Source: Ancylobacter radicis
Lineage (GTDB): Bacteria; Pseudomonadota; Alphaproteobacteria; Rhizobiales; Xanthobacteraceae
Length of the DNA stretch: 64,000 bases
Reading direction: 5' to 3'
NCBI RefSeq assembly: GCF_018449475.1
Contig: NZ_JAHCQH010000020.1
Location: 124,001-188,000 of the forward strand
Shown here: positions 57,794 to 64,000 of the stretch, one piece after another
How positions within the stretch are numbered: position 1 is the first letter of the stretch
Layout: the number at the start of each line of letters is the position of its first letter
Notes under the pieces: generated by a model
What the model was told of the DNA's origin: nothing
Database searches by the model: none
Seen by the model: only the letters and a program-made list of their open reading frames with translations
Program-made: the position numbers and the translations under genes

Positions 57794-58294
57794 CTACCAG
57801 TGGGCGGCGGGTGGCGCGCCCTCGATGATCTCGGACAGGCGCCGGCGCGTCGGGCCGGTGAGGCTCTCGGGAAGGCTTCCCGGTGGGAAAAAGCCGATCT
57901 CGGCGATTTCGCGATTCGGGGCGGGTACGGCGCCCTGCGTGAATCGATCGACGACATACACGGCCACATGGTCGCGGCGCCCCAGATTGAGGTTGAGGAA
58001 CAGCCCGTGCAGGCGGGGGCGGCCGTCGAGGCGGATGGCGGCTTCTTCCGTCAGTTCGCGGCCAACCGCCTGCTCGGCCGTCTCGCCGATCTCCACGCCT
58101 CCGCCCGGCAGATGCCAACCGGGTACATAGGTATGGCGCACAAGTAGTATATTACCCTCATCATTGATCGCCGCAGCCTTCACCCCCAGCGTGACGCCGC
58201 GCGTCAGGCGGCCCCAGCCATGGATCAGGCGTGTCAACAGGCGCGGGCCGGTGCCGAGCTTTTGCGCGGAGTTGAGGGGCGTCGCGCATTCCAT
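57794..58294 (-). CDS. NUDIX hydrolase
   Basis: A 166-residue NUDIX protein that would cleave a nucleoside diphosphate linked to some moiety. The box is GGGVEIGETAEQAVGRELTE with EE following (about 68-90), where the usual glycine near the end of the box is alanine (EEAAI). LLTRLIHGWGRLTRGVTLGV precedes the domain. The start is uncertain: MECATPLN at 58294 (GAAGG nearby) or MSENKHG at 58342, the latter overlapping the divergent phosphoesterase. I prefer the former. Confidence 0.85.
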   Translation of the reverse strand: MECATPLNSAQKLGTGPRLLTRLIHGWGRLTRGVTLGVKAAAINDEGNILLVRHTYVPGWHLPGGGVEIGETAEQAVGRELTEEAAIRLDGRPRLHGLFLNLNLGRRDHVAVYVVDRFTQGAVPAPNREIAEIGFFPPGSLPESLTGPTRRRLSEIIEGAPPAAHW

Positions 58295-58324
58295 CGGGCC
58301 TTCGGGGCTGATAAGGAGACCCCC

Positions 58325-59257
58325 GTGTTTGTTCTCGCTCATCTCACCGACGCTCACCTTGGACCGCTGCCGCGCGCACGCTTTGCCGAGCTCGCCGGAA
58401 AGCGCGCGCTCGGCGTGCTGAACTGGCGGCGGGGCCGCCAGCACCGATTCAACATCGCCACCATCGACCTGCTGGTGTCCGACATCAAGGCGATGGCACC
58501 GGACCATATCGCCGTCACCGGCGACCTGGTGAATGTCGGCCTGGCCGCCGAATTCGCCACCGGCCTGCACTTCCTTAAATCACTGGGCGAGGGGCATGAT
58601 GTTACCGTCGTGCCCGGCAATCACGACGCCTATGTCCGCTCCACCGCGCATCATTCGCTGCTCAACTGGGGCGACTATATGCGCGGCGACGGGGTGAACG
58701 GGGACGTCACCGATGAGAGCGCCTTTCCCTTCATCCGCCGCCGCAACGGCGTGGCTCTGATCGGCGTGTCCTCCGCCATTCCCACGCGGCCCTTCATGGC
58801 GACGGGCAAGGTCGGCCGGGCGCAGCGCGAGAGGCTGGCGCAGGCGCTGGACCAGCTTGGCGCGGAAGGCCTGTTTCGAGTGGTAATGATACACCACCCG
58901 CCGTGCGGCATCCGCTCCTCCTACAAGCGGCTGATCGACGAAGAGGCTTTCCGCGCGATCCTTGCCCGCCACGGCGCGGAACTGGTGATCTGCGGCCACG
59001 ACCATGTGCCGATGGTGGAAATGCTGCCGGGTCCGAATGGCGGGCTGATTCCCGTCGTCGAGGCGCCGTCCTTTGCTGCCGGGCCGGAGGATCGCCACTG
59101 GCCGGGCGGCTATCACCTCTACCGGATCGAGCGTGTACAGGATGCGGCCTTCCCGTGGCGCTGCACGCTGGAGGCGCGTGGCTTCAAACGCGGCGAAGAC
59201 GGCGTGGACACCCGCACCGTGCGTGTGCTGACCGGATCGCTCAGCGCGGGTCGATAG
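58325..59257 (+). CDS. calcineurin-like metallophosphoesterase
   Basis: A 310-residue phosphoesterase of the CpdA/Icc-like group. All family motifs are visible: LTDAHLG (about 7-13), VTGDLVN (about 64-70), VVPGNHDAY (about 95-103), IHHPP (about 189-193) and CGHDHVPM (about 223-230), which bind two metal ions. Activity on cAMP or another phosphodiester cannot be decided. The GTG start is six bases after AAGGAG (58313-58318). It diverges from the NUDIX gene with 30 bases between starts. Confidence 0.9.
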   Translation: MFVLAHLTDAHLGPLPRARFAELAGKRALGVLNWRRGRQHRFNIATIDLLVSDIKAMAPDHIAVTGDLVNVGLAAEFATGLHFLKSLGEGHDVTVVPGNHDAYVRSTAHHSLLNWGDYMRGDGVNGDVTDESAFPFIRRRNGVALIGVSSAIPTRPFMATGKVGRAQRERLAQALDQLGAEGLFRVVMIHHPPCGIRSSYKRLIDEEAFRAILARHGAELVICGHDHVPMVEMLPGPNGGLIPVVEAPSFAAGPEDRHWPGGYHLYRIERVQDAAFPWRCTLEARGFKRGEDGVDTRTVRVLTGSLSAGR

Positions 59258-59840
59258 GCAGGCCGTAAAAAAATACCGCTGCCAGGGTGGCCGCGACCCC
59301 GAGGATCACGCCCAGCAGCAACACGCCCATGCGTCCGCGCGGTGCCGGCGGGGCAGGGGGCTCCGGCGCCGGATGATGTGGCAGCGGGTGCGGGATGGGC
59401 TCGTTTTCCGCCGGGGACAGTGTGGCGACCATGGCCTGCTCGCGGGCGATCAGCCGGCGGGCGACGTATCTTGTTACCGCATCCACCATGTCGTGCGGAT
59501 TGGCGCTCTCGGCGAGCACACGCCGGCCGGCCCGTGTGTCCTGAAGCAGGCGGAAGGTCCGCCGATCGCGCCCGAGCGCCACATGGGCCACCATGTCGAC
59601 AAAGAGGCGCGGCGTTTCGCCCGGCATCAGGCCGCGATCAAACAGATCGGCATGTTCGAGCGGCACCTCGGCGAAGATCGGGTCCAGCATCTCGTTGAGC
59701 ATGGAGAGGCGCGCAAGGCTGGCGTCGCGCAGCTCGACAATGACGCCGGAGCGTTCCGCCGCCTCGATCCGCGCGGCGCGGATCGCCTCGCGCAGCGACA
59801 GGCCGGGCGTGTCCGCGCGATACCGCTCGCTGTCGTCCAT
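59241..59840 (-). CDS. hypothetical protein with C-terminal membrane anchor
   Basis: A 199-residue protein. The first 140 residues are charged and helical (REAIRAARIEAAERSGVIVE, LSMLNEMLDPIFAEVP, RRTFRLLQDTRAGRRVLAES), followed by a Pro-rich linker (about 152-170) and a single membrane helix (MGVLLLGVILGVAATLAAVF, about 173-192). The start MDDSERYR is the best supported; upstream frame lacks coding character. It converges on the phosphoesterase with a 17-base overlap. No family recognised. Confidence 0.7.
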   Translation of the reverse strand: MDDSERYRADTPGLSLREAIRAARIEAAERSGVIVELRDASLARLSMLNEMLDPIFAEVPLEHADLFDRGLMPGETPRLFVDMVAHVALGRDRRTFRLLQDTRAGRRVLAESANPHDMVDAVTRYVARRLIAREQAMVATLSPAENEPIPHPLPHHPAPEPPAPPAPRGRMGVLLLGVILGVAATLAAVFFYGLPIDPR

Positions 59841-60021
59841 GCCGTTGATTCCTCGCCCGATCCCGCCCGCTTTCCCAAGCATGGCTAGTCGATCATAGCG
59901 GTTGCGGGTTAATGCGTCGTTGGAGATGGCCCGGTGGGGACGGCTGCACGCCGGCGCGCGAGCGATTATGACAGCGTGGCTGGACATGTGGCGGGACATA
60001 GAGACGGCAGAACGGCGGTGG

Positions 60022-61137
60022 ATGGGCATGGCGCAGCGTTTCGACATACCGGCCGAGGCGGTGGCGCTGGAGGATTATGAGCGTCTGGCGCGGGAGCGTC
60101 TGTCACCGCAGGCCTTCGCCTATTATTCCGGCGGCGCGGCGGACGAGCTGACGCTGGGCTGGAACCTTCAGGCGTTCGAGCGGGTGAAGCTGCGCCCGCG
60201 CGTGCTCACCGAATTCACCGGCGGCGGTACGATGTTGACGCTGTTCGGCCAGACGTTCGATTACCCGATCCTTCTCGCGCCGACCGCCCACCATGGGCTC
60301 GCCGTGCCCGAGGCGGAACTTGCTACCGTGATCGGCGCCGGCGGGGCGCGGGCGGGCATGGTAGTGAGCACCGAATCCGATCTCACGCTGGAGGAGATCG
60401 CGCAGGCGGCGCGCGCGCCGCTGTGGTTCCAGCTCTACATCCAGCATGATCGCGGCTTCACGCGCGATCTCGTGCGGCGGGCGGAAGCGGCGGGCTATGG
60501 GGCGCTTGTGGTGACGGTGGACGCGCCCATCCACGCCTTTCGAAACCGCGAGCAGCGGGCCGGCTATACGCCGCCGAAACTGTCCGAACATGCCAATCTG
60601 CGCGGTCTGCACACCCGCCATGTCGCCACTGCCGCGCTGGGTGAAAGCCTTATGTTCCGTGGCTTTCTCGATGTGGCGGCGCGCTGGGACGACATTGCCC
60701 GGCTGCGTGAGGCGACGGGCCTGCCGTTGTTGCTCAAGGGTATCATAACACCTGAAGATGCCGAACTGGCGCTGCGCCATGGCGTCGATGGTCTCATCGT
60801 CTCCAACCATGGCGGGCGGGTGCTGGACAGCGTGCCGGCGACGCTCGACGTGCTGCCCGGCATCGTCCGGGCGGTGGCCGGGCGGGTGCCGGTGCTGATG
60901 GATGGCGGTATCCGGCGCGGCACGGATGTGCTGAAGGCGCTGGCGCTGGGGGCGAGCGCCGTGCTGGTCGGCCGCCCCGGCCTCTATGGGCTCGCGGTGG
61001 CGGGGCCGGCGGGCGTCGCCCATGTGCTGCATCTGCTGCGCAGCGAGTTCGAAATCGCCATGGTGCTGACCGGCTGCGCCACGCTGGCCGATATCGGCCC
61101 GCAGGTGATCTGGCGGGATGACGCGGCGAGCGCCTAG
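60022..61137 (+). CDS. FMN-dependent alpha-hydroxy-acid oxidase/dehydrogenase
   Basis: An LldD/glycolate-oxidase-type flavoprotein of about 371 residues that oxidises an L-2-hydroxy acid. Seen: AFAYYSGGAADELTLGWN (about 29-46), LAPTAHHGLAVPEAELA, LWFQLYIQHDR, VTVDAPIHAFRNREQRAGY, and the active-site His and FMN phosphate segment GVDGLIVSNHGGRVLD (about 254-269). Which acid is used cannot be told. The start is uncertain; several ATG between 59926 and 60028 are in frame. The stop codon shares CTAG with the convergent flavoprotein gene. Confidence 0.9.
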   Translation: MGMAQRFDIPAEAVALEDYERLARERLSPQAFAYYSGGAADELTLGWNLQAFERVKLRPRVLTEFTGGGTMLTLFGQTFDYPILLAPTAHHGLAVPEAELATVIGAGGARAGMVVSTESDLTLEEIAQAARAPLWFQLYIQHDRGFTRDLVRRAEAAGYGALVVTVDAPIHAFRNREQRAGYTPPKLSEHANLRGLHTRHVATAALGESLMFRGFLDVAARWDDIARLREATGLPLLLKGIITPEDAELALRHGVDGLIVSNHGGRVLDSVPATLDVLPGIVRAVAGRVPVLMDGGIRRGTDVLKALALGASAVLVGRPGLYGLAVAGPAGVAHVLHLLRSEFEIAMVLTGCATLADIGPQVIWRDDAASA

Positions 61138-61742
61138 TAAAGGGTGTTTTTATACCGCTCGATCATCTCCGCCTGTGTCTCGGCGGCGGCGAGACCCAAT
61201 TGGTCGCGCAGCATCTCGCCCATGCTGGGCAGGAGCGCGCGGTCCGTGAAGCTGGCGGGGTCCCAGGCGCGCGAGCGCATGAAGGCCTTGGCGCAGTGCA
61301 GATAGGCTTCCGCGACGGCGACGCGCAGCACGGTCGCCGGGCGCTTGCCGTCCACCTCGAAGGAGGCGAGCAGTTCGGCATCGTCATGGATCTCGGCCGT
61401 GCCGTTGACGCGCAGCGTCTCGTCGACGCCGGGGATCAGAAACAGCAGGCCGATCGACGGGTTGGCGAGAAGATTGGTGAGCGTATCCAGGCGGTTATTG
61501 CCCGGCCGGTCGGGGATGAGCAGCGCCGTCGCGTCCTCCACCCGCACGAAGCCGGGCGCGTCGCCGCGCGGCGTGACATCGGCCCGGCCATCCCCGCCGA
61601 TGCTGCCGACCATGACCAGCGGGGCCAGCTCGACGAAGCGGCGGCAATGGGAATCCAGCGCCGGCAGAACCTTGCGCAGGCTGCGCTCGCGCGGCTGCGG
61701 GTAGAGGCGGCGCAGGGCGTCAATCGAGCGGATGCGGGCCAT
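61134..61742 (-). CDS. PPOX-family FMN-dependent flavoprotein
   Basis: A 202-residue protein of the pyridoxamine 5'-phosphate oxidase-like split-barrel family (DR_2398 type). Characteristic parts: FVELAPLVMVGSIGGDGRAD (about 36-55), TPRGDAPGFVRV, LLIPDRPGNNRLDTLTNLL (about 73-91) and GLLFLIPGVDETLRVNG, with a helical C-terminus (AKAFMRSRAWDPASF). AAGGAG lies seven bases before its ATG. It starts 28 bases after the phnF stop on the same strand and may be co-transcribed with it. Substrate unknown. Confidence 0.88.
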   Translation of the reverse strand: MARIRSIDALRRLYPQPRERSLRKVLPALDSHCRRFVELAPLVMVGSIGGDGRADVTPRGDAPGFVRVEDATALLIPDRPGNNRLDTLTNLLANPSIGLLFLIPGVDETLRVNGTAEIHDDAELLASFEVDGKRPATVLRVAVAEAYLHCAKAFMRSRAWDPASFTDRALLPSMGEMLRDQLGLAAAETQAEMIERYKNTLY

Positions 61743-61770
61743 TCGCGGCTCCTTAAGTTGTTGGTTGAAC

Positions 61771-62541
61771 TCAGTTCTTGACGACGAGTTGTACCCGATC
61801 GGCGGCGAAGCGGGCACGGGAAAACTGGATCGGCCGGCGCTGCGGGTCGCCATTGATGGCTTCCACCACCATCACGGTCCGGCCGGCCGGAAGGCTGAGC
61901 AGGCGCCGGTCCTCCTCATCGGCGAGGCGGGCGGTGATGCGGGTTTCCAGTCGCCGATAATCGCCGAGACCCAGCGTTTCCAAGGCCCGCGTCACGGAGC
62001 CCGTAGCGGCGACGAGAAGGTCGAGGTCGCGGCACCGCTCGGCTTCGTACCAGTGGGAGCCGGCGGTGATGGGCACGCCATCGGCTTCGCGCAGCATGTC
62101 GATACGCAGCACATCGCTGCCCGGCGGCAGGCGCAGGGCGGTGGCGATCTCGGCGCTTGCCGGCTCGACGCGCGAGCCGATGAGCCGGCCGCTCGGCGCG
62201 CGGCCTTCCCCCGAGACGATTTCCGAAAAGCGGGTGCGGGAGCTGATCGGGTAGCGGATCGGCGGCTCCTTGACGAAGGTGCCGCGCCCCGGTGTCGCCT
62301 CGATAAGTCCTTGTTCGTTAAGGGTTGCCAGTGCCCGGCGCAGCGTGTGGCGGTTCACCCCGAAACGCTCGGCCAGCTCCATCTCGGTGGGCAGGCGGGT
62401 GCCCGGCGCGAGATGGCCCTCGTGAATATCCGCTTCGATCCGCTCGACGATCTGTCGCCACAGCGCGACGCCGCTGCCGCGTTCGACATCGGAGGGGGCT
62501 GTCACCGGGGCGTCGTCGCTCGGGAGCATGATCATCAACAT
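61771..62541 (-). CDS. phnF: GntR/HutC-type regulator PhnF
   Basis: Transcription regulator of phosphonate use, 256 residues. The winged helix (about 20-90) contains LWRQIVERIEADIHEGHLAP and RFGVNRHTLRRALATLNEQG. The UTRA effector domain (about 110-250) follows with PISSRTRFSEIVSGEGRAPS and GSHWYEAERCRDLDLL. The start is one of three close ATG (62541, 62535, 62529), with GGA ahead of the first. It diverges from phnGHI, and a perfect palindrome lies between the two starts. Confidence 0.92.
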   Translation of the reverse strand: MLMIMLPSDDAPVTAPSDVERGSGVALWRQIVERIEADIHEGHLAPGTRLPTEMELAERFGVNRHTLRRALATLNEQGLIEATPGRGTFVKEPPIRYPISSRTRFSEIVSGEGRAPSGRLIGSRVEPASAEIATALRLPPGSDVLRIDMLREADGVPITAGSHWYEAERCRDLDLLVAATGSVTRALETLGLGDYRRLETRITARLADEEDRRLLSLPAGRTVMVVEAINGDPQRRPIQFSRARFAADRVQLVVKN

Positions 62542-62565
62542 CGGGTTCCAAAACGCTATTGCCTG

Positions 62566-62587
62566 TTTGTATAGATCATTATACAAA
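62566..62587. promoter_or_regulatory. palindromic operator between phnF and phnG
   Basis: tttgtata-gatcat-tatacaaa is a perfect 8-bp inverted repeat with a 6-base spacer in the AT-rich gap between the divergent phnF and phnG. Position and form fit the binding site of a dimeric GntR/HutC protein, most likely PhnF. It lies 24 bases from the phnF start and 49 from phnG. Confidence 0.75.
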
Positions 62588-62636
62588 TCCGGCCGCAAGT
62601 AAACAGACTTGTGATGCGGCATTCCCCGGAAGCCTG

Positions 62637-63113
62637 ATGACCCTCACCGACAAAATACCCAATGAAACCAGTGCGCTGGAAGGCGCGCGGCAATCGCTCA
62701 TGGCCGTTCTGGCGCGGGCGGACCGCGATGAGCTGGCCGCGATTCTCGATCGTCTCGGCCCCGTGCCGCCGGTGACGGACCTGCGTCAGCCGGAAACCGG
62801 CCTCGTCATGCTGCGCGGCCGGACGGGCGGGGAGGGGGCTCCTTTCAATCTGGGCGAGGCGACGGTGAGCCGCGCGGCGGTGCGGATTGCCAGCGGAGAG
62901 GTAGGATTTTGCTACCGACTGGGCCGCGACGTTCATGCGGCGCGGGCGGCGGCGATCCTTGATGCGCTGTGGCAGGATGGGCAGAGGCGCGGCGCGGTGG
63001 AGGCGGCGCTGGCGCCGGTGCGGGCCCGGCTTGCCGCCGAAGAGGGCCAGGTGCGCAGCGAAACGGCCGCCACCAAGGTCGATTTCTTCACCCTCGTGCG
63101 CGGGGAGGATTGA
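62637..63113 (+). CDS. phnG: carbon-phosphorus lyase subunit PhnG
   Basis: Subunit of the PhnGHIJ core that transfers the phosphonate to ribose-1-phosphate. The 158 residues show RQSLMAVLARADRDELAAIL (about 18-37), TGLVMLRGRTGGEGAPFNLG (about 57-76), and EVGFCYRLGRDVHAARAAAI (about 92-111), all PhnG-like. The ATG at 62637 (GGAAG upstream) is preferred over a longer frame. phnH follows after one base. Confidence 0.94.
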   Translation: MTLTDKIPNETSALEGARQSLMAVLARADRDELAAILDRLGPVPPVTDLRQPETGLVMLRGRTGGEGAPFNLGEATVSRAAVRIASGEVGFCYRLGRDVHAARAAAILDALWQDGQRRGAVEAALAPVRARLAAEEGQVRSETAATKVDFFTLVRGED

Positions 63114-63114
63114 T

Positions 63115-63711
63115 ATGTCGGTTCAGACTCTGGCGGCTGGCTTTCAGGATAACGTTCTGGAATCGCAGTCTGTTTTCCGCGCCGCCATGGATGCGATGGC
63201 GCGTCCCGGCCGGGTGGTGCCGCTCGTGTGCGCGCTTGCCCCGCCCGCTCCGCTGAATGCGGAGGCGGCGGCGCTGGTGCTGGCCCTGTGCGATTACGAG
63301 ACCCCGCTCTGGCTCGATGCGCGGCTGGCGGCGGAGCCGGCGGTGGCGGAATTCCTGCGCTTTCATACCGGCGCGGCGATTGTCGCCGAGCCTATGGCGG
63401 CACGCTTCGCGCTGGTGGCCGAACCCCTTGAAATGCCGGAGTTTTCCGCCTTCGCGCCGGGCACGCCCGATTATCCCGATGCCTCGGTCACGCTGATCCT
63501 TCAGGTCAGCGGGTTCGCGGGCGCCGGATGGGCCCTGCAAGGACCGGGGATCAAGGGCGAGACCCGCTTCGGGGCGGCGCCGCTGCCGCATGATTTTACC
63601 GCACGCATGGCCGCGAACCGGGCGCTGTTCCCGCTCGGCGTCGATCTCCTTCTGGCGGGGGCCGGCGGGGTGGTCGGCCTGCCGCGCTCCGTCACCGTAA
63701 GGGAGGGCTGA
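63115..63711 (+). CDS. phnH: carbon-phosphorus lyase subunit PhnH
   Basis: Second subunit of the C-P lyase core, 198 residues. Recognisable parts: ESQSVFRAAMDAMARPGRVV (about 15-34), LVLALCDYETPLWLDARL, FHTGAAIVAEP and PLGVDLLLAGAGGVVGLPRS near the C-terminus (about 175-194). It begins one base after phnG and is followed by phnI after five bases. GGGGAGG lies just ahead of its ATG. Confidence 0.95.
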   Translation: MSVQTLAAGFQDNVLESQSVFRAAMDAMARPGRVVPLVCALAPPAPLNAEAAALVLALCDYETPLWLDARLAAEPAVAEFLRFHTGAAIVAEPMAARFALVAEPLEMPEFSAFAPGTPDYPDASVTLILQVSGFAGAGWALQGPGIKGETRFGAAPLPHDFTARMAANRALFPLGVDLLLAGAGGVVGLPRSVTVREG

Positions 63712-63716
63712 ACCTC

Positions 63717-64000
63717 ATGTATGTCGCGGCCAAAGGTGGCGAAAAAGCCATCCGCCATGCCCATGCCCTTCTGGCTAAACGCCGGCGTGGAAAGACGAAT
63801 CTGCCCTCGATCACGCTCCAGCAGATCGCCGGGCAGCTGACGTTGGCGGTCGACCGGGTGATGGCGGAAGGCTCGCTTTACGATACGGAACTCGCCGCGC
63901 TGGCGGTGAAGCAGGCGCGCGGCGACCTGATCGAGGCGATCTTCCTGATCCGCGCCTTCCGCACCACCCTGCCGCGCTTCGGTGCGACCATACCTCTCGA
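63717..64000 (+). CDS. phnI: carbon-phosphorus lyase subunit PhnI (partial, cut by window end)
   Basis: The first 94 codons of PhnI, open to the end of the window. It reads MYVAAKGGEKAIRHAHALLA, then GQLTLAVDRVMAEGSLYDTE and KQARGDLIEAIFLIRAFRTT, the conserved PhnI N-terminus. PhnI cleaves adenine from ATP to allow phosphonate attachment. The rest of the operon (phnJ and others) should lie to the right. The ribosome site GGGAGG lies 13 bases upstream of the ATG within the end of phnH. Confidence 0.93.
   Translation, partial: MYVAAKGGEKAIRHAHALLAKRRRGKTNLPSITLQQIAGQLTLAVDRVMAEGSLYDTELAALAVKQARGDLIEAIFLIRAFRTTLPRFGATIPL

Noticed and set aside
59902-60021. 40-residue N-terminal extension of the hydroxy-acid oxidase
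   Set aside because: Not part of the family fold and without a good ribosome site; the true start remains uncertain among nearby ATG codons.

Overview
The window is GC-rich (AT-rich only in short intergenic stretches) and reads as chromosome of an alphaproteobacterium of the order Hyphomicrobiales, probably near Xanthobacteraceae (Ancylobacter/Starkeya-like). This is inferred from the aerobic cob gene set, a BA14K-family protein, the DUF2946/PCuAC/PepSY group, and dispersed palindromic repeats of the kind common in this order. I cannot name a species from sequence alone. Gene density is high, many start and stop codons overlap, and no stretch longer than 300 bases lacks a gene or a recognisable element.

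Layout. 1-2.1 kb: an OmpR-type response regulator, a small exported protein, and an ECF sigma N-terminus joined in frame to an outer-membrane beta-barrel C-terminus. 2.1-18.4 kb: a cobalamin locus of the aerobic type. cobQ, a TM2 protein, cobO and cobP are on the minus strand. A cobalamin riboswitch then precedes cobW-cobN-cobG-cobH-cobI-cobJ, cobK lies antisense, and cobL-cobE-cobM-cobB follow. cobA and cobF are not in the window. Palindromic repeats of three kinds are scattered through this locus, and two of them lie inside the cobN reading frame. 18.4-30.8 kb: a DUF423 membrane protein, then glycogen metabolism (glgP, glgB, glgC, glgA and a fused glgX-malQ).

31-35.1 kb: small proteins and the molybdate transporter modABC with a ModE-type regulator; palindromes sit just upstream of modA. 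35.2-37.7 kb: a probable copper/metal group (PepSY-TM protein, PCuAC chaperone, DUF2946). 37.8-45.2 kb: xylose use, with an ABC importer (xylG, xylH, xylF) divergent from a LacI-type regulator, xylB and xylA. 45.4-48.5 kb: an L,D-transpeptidase, an orphan amino-acid-binding protein, a GlcG-like protein and a BA14K protein.

48.6-57.5 kb: two amidases and a YtcJ-type amidohydrolase around a complete polyamine-type ABC transporter (potABCD), suggesting uptake and hydrolysis of an amide-type nitrogen compound. 57.6-61.9 kb: an elongator tRNA-Met, a NUDIX hydrolase, a calcineurin-like phosphoesterase, a hypothetical membrane protein, an alpha-hydroxy-acid oxidase and a PPOX-family flavoprotein. 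61.8-64 kb: the start of a carbon-phosphorus lyase operon (phnF divergent from phnG-phnH-phnI, the last cut by the window end) with a clear palindromic operator between them.
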